A DNA stretch of 64,000 nucleotides. Source: Pseudoscleropodium purum. Its lineage: Eukaryota; Streptophyta; Bryopsida; Hypnales; Brachytheciaceae. Positions 45,736 to 57,710 of the stretch are shown here, in pieces; the stretch's first letter is position 1; every line of letters begins with the position of its first letter. The notes under the pieces are model-generated. The model had not been told where the DNA came from and made no database searches. It saw only the letters and a list, made by a program, of their open reading frames with translations. The DNA is taken from positions 20,142,173 through 20,206,172 of the forward strand of contig OZ017798.1 of assembly GCA_963969395.1 (NCBI GenBank), written 5' to 3'. The position numbers and the translations under genes were made by a program.

Positions 45736-46549
45736 CTTGAGGACAAAGAGGATGCAGAAAGGCTTGGGGGTGGAGTACCAGAATCAAGGTTCGGGATGCC
45801 TCCTGGAGGTTGCAGGAGGTTGCAGGCACGCCTGAACGCCGTTGTTGCCACCAGGGCCGCACCCGCCAGAATGGCATAACGCGGACACGGTATTCCTCAC
45901 TCTTTCTTGCTGCAAACAGTTAAAATTTGAGTTTTCCAAAACCCCATGAGGTGCTCAAAATTGCTCTGCCGTGCTAAGTCCAAGGATGTCTCACTATTCC
46001 AGCTCATGGCATAAATATTCACAAGAGCATACGCAAAGTTTACTCTAGTTGACGAGCTGGTCGCAGCAGGAGCCTGGCTATGACTGTGTCTCCTCTCACC
46101 GCAGCCAAGTGCAGAGGTGCCGTGGTCCTCACCGACATCATCTGACTCACTGGTGGCTGCATGAAATATATCCGGGAGTACCAATGAAGACGTCGTGATC
46201 GAGGAGTTGCACGACGCTCTCGCACGAGTGCCGAACGACCAAGTGCAATAGGGTGTAGCCAAAGCCATTCTTGGCGTTCACAAACTCTCTGGAGATCTCG
46301 GAGCAACTGAGTATGAATTCCACAATCTCCTCGTGTCCTTCCGTTACCAACAAGTAGAGAGGACGTCGGGGCTACGTCCAGCTTTGAAGTCCAAAGGATG
46401 GTTTCCACTCGCAAGTTCAGTCCGGAACAGGTCAAGATTCCCCAACCTCGCTTGCTGGACAACATTTGGTGAGGCAGCCTGCGCTGGTGCCGGGGATTCT
46501 CGGTTTTCAATTTCCAAATTCACTTGAGCCTGGTTGCAGAGTTGGCCAT
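45736..46549 (-). pseudogene. Ankyrin-PGG pseudogene D
   Basis: It starts at 46549 with the family start MANSATRLK followed by a stop. The rest is spread over several frames: LGNLDL and SGNHPLDFKAG-like parts near 46400, EGHEEIVEFILSCSEISREF near 46330, GYTLLHLVVRHSCESVVQLL near 46260, and a PGG region near 45800 with a duplicated GGAGGTTGCA. It stops right after the first PGG helix, at TTGAGGACAAAG next to a TTAA. The E2 fragment is truncated at the same point. It is a pseudogene. Confidence 0.85.
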
Positions 46550-47472
46550 TTCTCTCGTCTTCACCACCGAGCTCTCAGTAGTACAGATTGATCTGCGCCA
46601 AACCTAAATCGAAAACCAAATGAGCTCCAATGTGGAAGACGAATGAAACTTAACTCCTTAGTACGAACCCCACCAGCTTCAGGATCGCTCACATGCATCC
46701 TCCTTTCATGAGATTTGATACGTACAGACAACTTCTGGGACAGCATCTGCATGTCGATCGTAAATTGCACGCAGTGTGAAGGGAAAGTGAACCGGATGCA
46801 CAGGGCCACAGGGACTGCGAATGACGTGACGGATAATTGAAGAGCTTGATATGAGTGAAATAGGATACACATCCGATCCCCAACGCTAATCCACCCGCTC
46901 CAGTGCTTTACACAGTGCTACATGAAGGTGATGAGCTATACCCACTAGACCTCCGATCCGACAATCCAAGTTGCTGACAGAGTCTCAGTACAAGAGGCTT
47001 TGGTGGAAGAAAACTCTCTGCTTGCTTGGCCAAGCGAGTTTATCTACAATCCAGTCGGCATCATCTTTTTCTTGGGGGGAGGGAGAGCTCGGGACACAAA
47101 CGAAAGGATTTCATGGAAATAGGTCACCGGGACGGCCGTGTTGAGATTCAGCCAAGGTCAAGGAATTGTGCCACGCTCTTGCGGGTCACCCTAGCAATGT
47201 CTATTCACCGACAGTAAAACCATCTCCACCATTGCCAAGAAAGTGGACCTTGAAGAACACCAAGAATATAGAGCGGACTTCCATGTGCCAAAATCAGCCA
47301 AACTTTGCAGAATAGACAAATGAAATACTGAACTTTCAATGGAAATGTGCAACATTTGTAACAGGATTATTGAATTATTGGTTAGCAAATTTCTTGGTAG
47401 AGGCTCATGAAAAGTAGGGAGGCAATTTTCCTTCTTCTAAAAAATTAGTTTTAACATTGAACTTGAATTGTG
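46550..47472. other. Upstream of pseudogene D; GC-richer, no gene recognised
   Basis: A short stretch matches the gene-1 upstream region. After that, frames such as 47026-47217 are open but unrecognisable. Confidence 0.35.
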
Positions 47473-47712
47473 CTACATATAACTACTTCTAGACTTTTGA
47501 AAGTTCAGAATTAGTAATGGTCATTAGGAGAAAAAAAATGATCATGAAGAGATGATGCAAAACATTGGGAGATCAATACAAAACATCTAAAGATCTATAC
47601 AAATATTGAGAAATTTATTCAAACATCGTGGGATCCCCCCATATTATCATCAAGAGATCCCATGATGTTTTGTCTAGAATTCACTAAATAGTTCAAAAGT
47701 AGTTAAATGTGG
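47473..47712 (-). mobile_element. MITE with CCACATTTAACTA ends, copy 2 (inverted)
   Basis: This is a 240-bp relative of 13359-13563 in opposite orientation. The right end CCACATTTAACTACTTTTGA (reverse complement) is well kept; the left end is degraded to CTACATATAACTACTTC. The target duplication is not clear. Confidence 0.65.
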
Positions 47713-48904
47713 TATAACTTTTTGGGTGCTTTAATTTAACAATAAAGCAAGGCTATTCCTAAATTGCAGTCATTAGAGAAAATTTCAAGCCTCTAGAGAT
47801 GTAGTTTATAGTGACTTGCTTAGCTATTTCTATGTCACTATTGTTAAAAATAGTGACATGCCTTTGACAACCACATCATCTAACTTTCTTGATTGAGCCA
47901 ATTAAACTTTGTTCTCACACAAATTCTATCAATATGCCAGTCAAAGATAGGGAAATAATGCATTGTGTAGGAAAATATAAATTGATGAACAAGGTCCCTT
48001 CAAACTCATTTTGGCGGTCTTTCAGAGCCCAAAATTTTTCTAATGTTTCTTTCTACTTGCATAAAACACAATGAAGGTAATTTTGACTTTGGAAAACTCC
48101 AATTTTTTTTCAATTTTTATATACCATAGAAGTTTCCTCTATTTGGATAAATAAAAATTTCGTTTTTAAATGGATGACCAAAATCACTATGTTACTGAAA
48201 ATGCTCACTAGGAGTAAAGGACCAAATTTTAACAAAATTATGAAGATATATTATAAAATGAAAATTAGAAGATAATTTAATGATGACTCTTCAATAATAG
48301 TTTTAAAAGATTATCTATAGATTACATCCATATGGTGAAATCAAATAGTACACAAACCAATCTTTTTCAAAGAAGTTTGAAGTCAACAATTGAAAATTTC
48401 TTCTAGCAATTTGAATATTTGTGATTTCTACAAGAATTTTTTTCCTTTAAGTTCAAAATGATAAGTTCTAATCATAGTGATTTTGGAAGATTTTTATTGT
48501 ATTTTTTATTCAAGTCATTTTTTAAAGGTCATTTTATGAATTGAAAAAGTTACTTTGGAAGTCAAACCTACCAATATCCTTTGAATTATAGAATATTTGC
48601 AAAGCAAAGTCTTCAAAATATATGCTATACAAATTTTAAAGAACTAATACAAGAATTCTTCAAAAGAGTTTTGTTATGTTCCAAGCCCTTGGGGCTTTAG
48701 TAGATAAGTAACTAAATTTTAAACACATCTGCCCACTAGGATTGAAGTCATAGTCCAAATATAGGCAACTTCGGACAAAAAGCCCCTGTGTCCCTTCAAA
48801 TTGGCAGAAGTATGCAACTAGATTGTTTTTATCATTCCAAGAAAACTCATAGTTGAATAGAATTTTAATGCAATCTAAACGAATTTATTAAGTGTTTGAT
48901 TTCA
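47713..48904. other. AT-rich spacer, no gene seen
   Basis: No gene. One perfect 10-bp hairpin (TGTCACTATT, loop GTTAAA, AATAGTGACA) lies near 47834-47859. Confidence 0.4.
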
Positions 48905-49195
48905 GGCAAGTCATTGTTTTTTCAAGTTTTTTCAAGTTATTCAAATACAGTACGCTGTTCTCTGTGGTCACAGGGGCCTGCTTCCAGCATTGCTCTTCCT
49001 TGCGGCATTTGAGCTTGCTCAACTCCGGTACTGGAGCTCGTGACGGCAATGTCCCTTGGAAGGAAGCCAAGCAATACAATTCAGGAACTATTCAGGAGCA
49101 CTTTGACATTTACGCAAATCCAACAAGAGCGGTACTGGCTACCGACCTACATCCATGTGCTTATTGTGCTATGATCAGTAGAACCCTCCCTTGAT
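48905..49195 (+). other. Possible unassigned exon
   Basis: A GC-richer island has a 100-codon plus frame (48892-49194), preceded by an acceptor-like TTTGATTTCAG at 48895-48905. The more protein-like end reads NVPWKEAKQYNSGTIQEHFD. I recognise no family, and the minus strand has a competing 63-codon frame. It lies about 360 bp beyond the 3' end of the P450 gene. Confidence 0.25.
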
Positions 49196-49479
49196 TTGTG
49201 TCAGTGTTGTGAAGTCCGTGTCCCTCCTTTACATACAAATTTGTTTTTACTTGTAAGCACCAATCGTGTGATAACATTATGTACATTCAAAAGCAAAGAT
49301 AGCACTTCCAATCAATGCCCATTTTCCATATACATAGCAGTTCTAAACCCACTAAATTGAGTATCAATCTGAGGGTCGGATTGGAAGAGGGGACAGATTG
49401 ATATTAGAAGCACAAACTGGTGGAGACCATGGAAAATTTCCAATAGTAGAACTACCCGAACAGACTCTTCATGTTCATC

Positions 49480-49547
49480 CCTAAACCCTAAACCCTGTAA
49501 CCCTGTAAAACTGTAAAACTGTAAACCCTAAAACTGTAACTGTAACT
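49480..49547. repeat. Telomere-like CCCTAAA / CTGTAAA minisatellite
   Basis: Tandem CCCTAAACCCTAAACCCTG passes into CTGTAAAA and CTGTAAAC units. It lies directly after the P450 stop codon. Related TTTAGGGTTTAGGG tracts occur in intron 3 (near 50081-50095). Confidence 0.8.
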
Positions 49548-49553
49548 ATGCCA

Positions 49554-52500
49554 TCATGCTTTGGATGCAGAAGTCGTTGGGCTGAAGTAAAGTGAGGCAG
49601 CAGGGCGCAAGGCGATTTGAAGACGCAATGGAGTTTCGGGTCGAATGTTGAGGCCATCCGTGCCTTCGTTGGCGGTGAGCGCGACTCCTTGCAGGGCTGA
49701 TATTTCAAACGCATGAACAAAAGAGCCTATGGCCGCAGACAGCACTCTTGTTGCCAATGCCCGTGCAGGGCATATCCTGCATCACAATTAGACCACACGA
49801 GGCGCGCTCGGAATGCAACTCCGCACAGTACGATAATCTCACTTCAAAATTCAGTTGGAGCGGGATAGAAGAAATTAGGGTTTCAACGATCCATAATTAG
49901 TTCTGTCTTTCTGGAAGCAAACCCTAAACCCTACGGGCATTCCCACCGGTTTCATATTCTGTATTCTGGAAAAAGCTGATTTGGAATTTATTATTCAGAT
50001 GCAGATATTAAATGCATATCAAGTTCCTTTTCAAAGTCTTGCTGGAAATCTGAAAGAAAATCAAGTGACTGATAATGAGGTTTAGGGTTTAGGGTATCAG
50101 GTTCTTCAAGCAACAGATACTAACAACAGTGGTGGGAATGTCCAAATTGGGTTTCATATTTTCTTTCAGCAATTTTGAGTGGATGAAATGAACACCGGTT
50201 TTTTCGAGCATGTTTACAGTGCATTCGATGTTCCTTCACTATTGTTGATGATAAACTTCGTTCTAACCTAATCATTAGACAGTACGTTATGATCAATCAA
50301 ATTGGCCATTATAAAGTCATCGATGAATCCTTCGTCATTTAGCGGTGAAGTTTAATTACCTCCTTCCAGCTCCGAACGGAAGAAACTGATAATTGTTGGT
50401 CCCGATCACACTCAAATCGGAGTCAAGGAACCTCTCTGGATTGAACTCTAATGCATCGTCTCCCCAGGTGTTCGGATCACGATGTAGTGCCCAGAAATTT
50501 GCCATCACCGTTGTTCTCGCTGGGATGTGGTATCCTCCCAGAGTGGCATCCTCCATGTTGCTGTGTGGCAGGCCCAGAGATGTGGGAATGTGGAGGCGCA
50601 GAACTTCCTTCACCACAGCCTGCAAGGATTCACACGCTTTCTGAATATTAAAAATCGAACCAGGCACTCGGCTCCGGCCTTCACATACTTTCGAAAAGCT
50701 GTGAGTGCTCCCTTCTTACTGTTCAAATACTAAAACAGGGGTATGACTAGAATTCCAGAATTGCACCGATGTTAACTTTGTTTGATTTGTAACAATTATT
50801 TCAGGAACTCAACAAGTTTTGACGCATGAGAAGGCTAGGACCCAATCCAATCTCAGTATTTCTAGAGAGGCTCTCGCTCATGTTCAAGAGTTAACATTAT
50901 TACCGGTATGGACATATCACGAGTGTACATGTGCATAAGCCCAGACCCTTTAAATCATTTGCGTCAAAGAGATGATAAATCTCAGTAAGTCAAAATATCA
51001 CTTTCTAACTCCATGTTGTAAGAGATTTCGTTACTCACTTTTTCTATATTACGGAGTATAACCATTGTTGCTACTGTAAGAGCTTATTTTCGCCGACAGA
51101 CCACTTGTAAAATGAAAACTTACACTTACTCTTGATCACCCAGGACACCCGGTAACGGAATAATTGGGGAGCAAGAGCCTACTAATTCCTGGAGGAAGAG
51201 GGATGGTGTGCACAGAGGTGCCTGATTACCTGGAGATACGGTAACTGAGCTGCCTCATCCTCTTCGACGGGCTCATTCATGCCAAACTGTGCATCAAGCT
51301 CGGCCTGTAACCTTTGCAAGCACTGTGGGTAGCGCACAAGCTCCAGAAGGGCCCATTCTAACGTCGCAGCCATCGTGTCTGTTCCCGCTGTCAACAGTTC
51401 CTGCACGGGAGATATGCCACACATCATCTCAATGAGCTCTTACAAGTACATGGTTCACAGTAGTTTAGAAGGCAACATTGAGTGCTTCCAATGTTGGTCC
51501 AGTAGGATTGGCAATAGCGAGCCAGGGTACTTTGCAGTTCCATCTTCTCTCAATTCTTAACTAGAAAGAGATGAGTCTCCAATCTCAAAGAGCAAAAAAA
51601 ATGGGTTTCAAATGCTTGAAAGCCATTTCATGTATGCTTGAAATGGGTTTCAAATTTGACTTCCACTATTGGAAGAGTCATTGAAGAATGCAAGCTTGTC
51701 ACATGAAAAATTTGTCTAATGAGGAGAATTTCCAGCAATGGAAGTGGGAACTTTCAGAAACTCTCTAACCTAAAAGTGTCAGGCAACCATTTCAGAAGAG
51801 GATCTAGATTTTGAGCCTTAACCACTTTCCTCTTCTTGCTTCTACTTCGACAGTTTCCCAAACCTGTTTGCTTTTATCACCTCCATATTACCCAAGATTG
51901 TAGTGCTCATTGAGATCATTCTAGGTAACTCAAAAACCTGGAGCCTTAGTGTGCAAAATGACCTCCGAGCCTTCGCCACCTGCTTAGCTCCTGAAGCATA
52001 TAATATTTTCCACAACCAGGCCCAAGACTTAAGATACCCAGCAGCATCGTGAGCGGTTCAAGATTTTCCCGAGAACAACATTAACGGCGTACCTAGCTCC
52101 TATTGCTGGTCTCAAAATCTTCAGAGGTGTACAGTACGGTTCATGCTTTCAGATTGCACGAATATGGGAAATAAAAATTAGTAGTAAATCATATCTCAAC
52201 GTTCTAACCGAATTTCCTCAAAAGCTCATTATGGAGGTCACCCAACTCTCAATTTACTGGGCTGCAGAGTTGTGAGAATTTTCCCCACATTTCATATCCC
52301 TCGAAATTGTTTTCAGCCGAACTGTCTACACAAAATGATCAAGATCTTCTACTTTAAGTGTCTCAACATTAAGTGCACAAATCTCCTCTCCTTTCTATTT
52401 TGAAGCTGCCGGCAAGATTTTGAGCCGTAAATTCTCAGCTGAAACCACGTTGACGAAATCTCGGCCCAAATCGACTAATTCTTTGAAGAGCTAGCCTAGC

Positions 52501-53570
52501 ATTCTGACACCCCTGTATAGAACCAGAATCACACGCAGTATACACTAAATATCTTTCAGCAAAAAATTCAAGTTCAATTCTACAGGATGGTAAAGGAAGC
52601 TTACAAAAATAATAGCCCTAACTTCTGTCATCGTGTACTTGCCGCCTTCGGTTTGTACCAGCAAAGTCTGAACAAAGTCGATTTCCGAATCCTCCCGTCC
52701 ATTTGGTAACTCTTTCCGGTACCATTTCAAAACAGAGTCCGCGCAACTCACTTTTCTCATGGTCACATCCTTCCATCTCGCATGGATCCCCTCCAAATCA
52801 AACCTTCCGAAGAGGAATCGCAAACCAGGGATGAGATCCAGAATGTTGTTTGTCGCCAAGAGCTTCGTGTTTTCCGTCTCCAATCTCCTGAATGCCTGTG
52901 GATCGACAGCACTTCCGCTGGAAGGATTGTGCTCTGATTGCAGGAAGGCTTTGTTAAACGTCAATCTACAATTGATCCGCAGACTGAGTTCACTAAGGAT
53001 GGGTCGGATGTCAACAGGAATACTAGTGTTCTCTCCCATAACTGCCACCGTCCTTTGAATCTCCTCCATTCGTGTGCTCTTCTTCATGTCCAATTTCTGC
53101 GGCGTGAACAACTCAGTGTTACACATTTGACGCATCTCCCGGACTTTGGAAGTGTACACGCTGATGGTCATTGACACATTCTCTTCGCCGTAGTTCATGT
53201 ACTTGGCAGGCGTGCTCATAAAGTCGTGAATTGGTCGAGATGCGAAATCCTTGTCACTGACTGAGAAAAGCTCCTTGATCATGTGGGAATCGGACACAAT
53301 CACCACGCGCACGCTTCCGAAGAAGAGGCTCATGATGTTTCCGTATTGATTCGCTAGCTGCGTGAAGACTTGGTGAGGATGAGATCCGCCGAGGAAAAGG
53401 TTGCCAAACACTGGCCATGGAAACGGACCTGGTGGCAGCTTCTTCTTTCCTGAAATTCCATACCCGAAGAGTAGCAGCAGGACCAGGCCAATGGAGAGCG
53501 CAATTCCGTAGGACAGAAGCTGCTCCCTGTTCCCCAAGCCGGCCGTAATCTTCTCAAACACAGTCTGCAT
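49554..53570 (-). CDS. Cytochrome P450, clan 71 type, four exons
   Basis: Exons 53570-52605, 51400-51230, 50619-50360 and 49776-49554 join into 539 residues with GT-AG introns of 1204, 610 and 583 bp (phases 0, 0, 2). It encodes a haem monooxygenase anchored in the ER. It has an N-terminal hydrophobic anchor (about 19-38), the proline-rich hinge PPGPFPWP (46-53), the I-helix AGTDT (327-331), the K-helix EVLR (384-387), PERF (440-443) and the haem loop FGAGRRICPA (461-470) with Cys468 as iron ligand. The usual Gly after CP is Ala. Intron 3 splits the haem loop. Length and motifs are normal for plant A-type P450s; the CYP family and substrate cannot be read from sequence alone. The start is the first ATG before the anchor. 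No lesion was seen. Confidence 0.9.
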
Positions 53571-54175
53571 CTTTTCAAAGCCTTGCTTTCACCAGCTACT
53601 TAGTTGTATTGTCCCGTTTCGAGCTCAGTCTACGAAAACAGGGGAACTAAACTTGCAGGGGAGTCATCGAAGACACAGAGAAGCTAGTTCAAGTCCCGCA
53701 TATACAGCTCGCAAATACATGAACGACAATAGTTTACTGACCAGGCGCATGGATCATCGAAAACACTGAAATTTCTTATCTGCAACACAAATGATAAAAT
53801 TTTGAAGTCTTCAACTTAGTTCCCGTGTGCTTTTTTCCTTACTGGCACATGAGTGAGAGTGAGACACGTAGTATCCATGCTGTAATGGCTTGCACTAATA
53901 AGATCTGGACTTGCACTGTCCTTGTAGCATATGGTGTCACCGTTTCAAAAGCTGAGGACTCCCTTTGGATTTGGACTGTTGACGACAATTGCGAAAACTT
54001 TTGCACTTTTTAATTATGATTTTTCTGAAGGCAAAATGAAGACTTTCAGTCACGGCATGGCAAAACTGACTGAGCTATAGTAGATGGCTCCAATTCAGAC
54101 CCTCTTCTTCAAACAGTCTTATAAGTGGCTTCAAAATCAATAGATGCGAGTTGGAATGCTCATAATGTCAAAGTA
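53571..54175. other. Upstream region of the P450 gene
   Basis: No second gene is seen. No confident TATA box could be assigned on the minus strand. Confidence 0.4.
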
Positions 54176-54179
54176 TTAA

Positions 54180-54492
54180 GGTAGGAGGCCCAAACTACAA
54201 GCGGGCATTTCCAACCAAATATGATACAGAGGTACATTTTGATTTTTTCAATATACCCAAATGTACAAATGGTGTACATTCTAGGGGGTGGTTGCTTTTA
54301 CAGCCTTATGCCTCTTCACCTTCAAAATTTCATAACTAATTCCATAAAGCTCCAAAAAATATGAAACAACTTCAACCACATGCCATTTCTACTTGTCTTT
54401 CAAGGAAAATTTACTGAAAAATATTCAAAGATGTTTTACCTCCCCAAAATTCAGTTACAATGCTTAGATGATCGCTTTATGGACCTCCTACC
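54180..54492. mobile_element. TTAA-flanked MITE with GGTAGGAGG ends (313 bp)
   Basis: TTAA at 54176-54179 and 54493-54496 flank GGTAGGAGGCCC on the left and, in reverse complement, GGTAGGAGGTCC on the right. TTAA may be the target duplication or part of the inverted end. It is non-coding. Confidence 0.6.
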
Positions 54493-54517
54493 TTAATGAG
54501 ATTTGTTCATACTTTTC

Positions 54518-54690
54518 ACAACCTTGAAAGGATGGACTAGTCTCCAAAGAAATCATCATTTTTTAATACTATAGGAATCAATTGCTTAAAAAAATGGAAA
54601 AGTATTAATTGAAAGTGAAGCTATTGTAGAAGATGTTTCTTTTTGACAATAAAAGTCCAAGGATGAATAGTTGCACTTTTGCCCTATATG
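54518..54690. repeat. Dispersed repeat R5, copy 2
   Basis: It matches 34388-34560. Confidence 0.7.
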
Positions 54691-54761
54691 GGAGAATTTT
54701 CAGAGTGTGTGTGTGATTTGCAAGGTCTAGGATCACAAATAGGTGCCTATTGCAGAATTCT

Positions 54762-54935
54762 TTTGGAAATTCATGAGTGATTTATAAATGCTCTAAAAAA
54801 TATGAAAGTACTTGTGTTAGATTCCACTCCATTTTTCTTCAAGTGAGAAATAAGGAAAAATGATTTAGGGCATCTAAAATCCATCTTAAAGCCTGACCAG
54901 CCTTCAAAGTGACGGTTTATGAGTATACTACCTTA
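54762..54935. repeat. Dispersed repeat R4, copy 2
   Basis: It matches 21393-21565. Confidence 0.7.
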
Positions 54936-55799
54936 AAGATAGAATAGCCTATTATAGTCAAAAGACTCGTCATGGAATTACCCCACTCCAAGGTTTTCTC
55001 AATAAATGAGATTTGGGCCACAATCAACTAAATGTCTCATGTGATAAAGTAGTAATGGACTACAATAGGAACTTGTAGCTTCGAAGTGTAAATTCATTGT
55101 AAGAAATGGATTTTTTAGGCCTTTATATTGTGGCCATGTTGAAAAACATTACTATTAATGTAAGTGAGTAAAATGAGCATTATAAATGATCATAATTTTT
55201 GTTGGTTTTGGAGTAATCTAGAGATTTTTTAGGAGCTATTATGGGTTGCATACTTCAAAAATTCATAACAAATTCATACTTTGTTGAAAAAATATAATTT
55301 CAATTGCTCTCATCATTTTTCACACCTGTCTTTATGCGAGGAAAAACATTTAAAAATTTCAGCAATGGCATGAGGGCAAACTCCCAATTCTGACCATGAT
55401 GGGTTGGCTAGCATCACTGGAAATCAACAATACTTTCAACAAACACGTACAGCATACATCATGGATGACACTTTTCTGTATATGTTGACGTCTTGACGAT
55501 GCTACAGACAGTCATGCCTGAACTGTGCATATGATGCTGGTCTTCCTTTTCCACTTTCAGTCAGTAAGATAGTGCCACTTGTTATGATATAATGAGATCC
55601 TCATAGTCCTTGTCAATTCAACTTGTGTCCTACGTAAAGGGGAAATGGAATTGATGCTTTATTAAAGGAAGTGGGGACATGAATTTCATGTGGAAACTTT
55701 GTGGAGTTTCATAAGGATTTTCATGTGGAACTTTGTGGAACTGCCTCTTATGGTTTTCTGTGATTTTCTAGACCTCAAAAACATTTAAAAAATAATATT
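54936..55799. other. AT-rich spacer, no gene seen
   Basis: A short internal duplication (ATTTCATGTGGAAACTTTGTGG near 55682 and 55720) is the only structure noted. Confidence 0.4.
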
Positions 55800-55879
55800 C
55801 CCTCTATTTCTAAATACTGCTGGTGTTTCCTTACAAAGGAAACAAATGGTATTATTTAAGAAATAGAAGCCTTAGAGGG
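55800..55879. mobile_element. Small hairpin element with CCCTCT ends
   Basis: It starts CCCTCTATTTCTAAATA and ends with AAGAAATAG and CTTAGAGGG. The centre TGTTTCCTT, AC, AAAGGAAACA is a near-perfect stem. Its style recalls Stowaway MITEs (CTCCCTCC ends), but the flanking TA duplication is not clear. Confidence 0.45.
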
Positions 55880-55922
55880 TATGTGCTTTGTAAAGTGTTG
55901 AAGCAGAATTGGATCACTTTAA

Positions 55923-56143
55923 CCCTTAAATGTCGACAAGGATGTTCGGTTTCTAATGGATGACAGGGAATTCTTGTAATAGGACAAAAGTTGAACTATT
56001 TATCAACAAAATTTTGTTGTCAAAAGGGAAGGTCTTCTCTAGTAGCTTCACTTTCAATGAGTGCTTTTGCAATTTTATAAGCCAAAAATTCTCACGTCAT
56101 AGAAACTAATGATTTCTACAAGCACCTCTTTGTCCTTTAACGG
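55923..56143. mobile_element. Small TTAA-flanked module (221 bp)
   Basis: It is flanked by TTAA at 55919-55922 and 56144-56147. The ends are CCCTTAAATGTCGAC and, in reverse complement, CCGTTAAAGGACAAAG. Its interior is similar to 10567-10680 upstream of duplicon A (AAGGTCTTCTCTAGTAGC against GAGACCTTCTAGAGTAGC). Confidence 0.5.
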
Positions 56144-56147
56144 TTAA

Positions 56148-56775
56148 TTGATAAATAGTCATACAAATTTTCAATGTTTGGTGAAGGCTTCAATGAAAAT
56201 TGCCATAGATCTCAAATATAAGGCAATTTCTAAACATAATGTATTGAGTCTAGAGTATTAGTAGGGGAATTGAACTTTGGAGACAACATTTTTCTAATGA
56301 GATTGTTCTTAGATGTATTGTGTAAAGTATGTACACCTGTAATCTACACTAATTACAACTAAGGAGCATAGTTACTACTAGTAAACATAAATTATTTTTA
56401 TTGGAGATCTCTTATTGATAATTGAAAGAAGATATTAACGACTATACTTTAGCATGCATTATTTGGACAACACATATATAACTTATGACTTATAACATTG
56501 CTAAACAAAGTACGTGGTCTCTATAACACTATTGAAAATAAAAAAATATTGATTGAAAAAAATAGAATTATCTCATAGAATAGGCTATAGAGGATTGACT
56601 ACTTCATGAGTCATGACATTCCTTCCTAGATATTTGACTTCTTCAAGTTAGAAAGAATAAAGCTTACTACTGAACAATGTTGTGGAATTTTTAAAGGATT
56701 GTCTCTAGGTGAACCAAAAATCAACAATAGGATCTCATAGACCTTTATGTTTTAATTGTGTACATCTTATGTGAC
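56148..56775. other. AT-rich spacer, no gene seen
   Basis: Nothing recognisable was found. Confidence 0.4.
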
Positions 56776-56779
56776 TTAA

Positions 56780-57706
56780 CCCCTAAAAGATCAAGCTGTG
56801 TTTTTTGGCAACATAGAAATTTTGGGTAGGTGCGTGTAACTAGATATTTTTATGCCTTTGATCTAAATTTTAATAGAAAGTGTGGACAAGGAATATCTTT
56901 CATGTGCACTAAATTTTAAAACATTTGAAAATATGAGTAAAAAATTATGGCCTAATATATAGTTTGTTCCTCAACTCAAGTACTCTGGGCAGATATGAAA
57001 AAATCATTTTTTTAAGATCCAAATTTGAAATTGATTTTCTAGGATTATGTGTACATATAAAGCTTTAAATCATTCTATTTTGATCAATGTGTCAAAAGTT
57101 ATGAGGTGTTTTAGTTTGACAATAGTTATGGATTCTCTACTCTCAAATAAGCTTTGAAGTCTTTTATTGAACTTAATTTTCAATGTTTTTGGAAAGAAAT
57201 TTAAAAAATAAGGTGAAAATTGTTTAGTGCAACATTACAACCATTGGTATTGGCATTTTTCAATTCTATCAATAAATTGTTAACAATTTAGTATTTTGAA
57301 TCATTCTCTATATTTTTCTACTTTTTCTTTTTTTCCTGTATGTTGTACAATTTTAAATGATTTAAAAAATTTCAAACATATAGCCAACATGCCTTGAAGA
57401 ATGAATCCAAAGAAGTATCACTATTTTGAACATTTTTTTTTATACAAATGTGACCTTATGAAGTATGACTGCTCGATTTTTTGCAAGGCTAAAAAAATTA
57501 TTTTTGTCACTTTGAATGCTAATACCTTGCAATCTACATGGTGGAAATTTCTAATATTTTTTCCACATCTTTTCAAACTAGCATACTACAAGACTCTAAA
57601 GTTACATGTGTTCAAAAATGTTTCTTTTTCTAAAATTTGGTACTTGTACTAGAAACAGCAGCTTTAGAGCAATTTTGGTGAAAATATAGTCAAAATTGTT
57701 TAGGAA
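56780..57706 (-). mobile_element. TTAA-family element, full length, inverted (927 bp)
   Basis: TTAA at 56776-56779 and 57707-57710. The left end CCCCTAAAAGATCAAGCTGT matches the right inverted end of 12356 (CCCCTAAAGGACCAAGCTAT). The right end in reverse complement, starting TTCCTAAACA and running into TTGACTATATTTTC, matches its left end. This is the best full-length copy. It has no transposase; the 83-codon frame at 57401 is A/T-driven and not credible. Confidence 0.7.
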
Positions 57707-57710
57707 TTAA

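Noticed and set aside
46689..47217. Frames upstream of pseudogene D as a separate gene
   Set aside because: Short, overlapping on both strands, no recognisable similarity, and partly derived from the family's upstream region.
52759..53174. Plus-strand frames inside P450 exon 1
   Set aside because: Antisense shadows of a well-supported exon.
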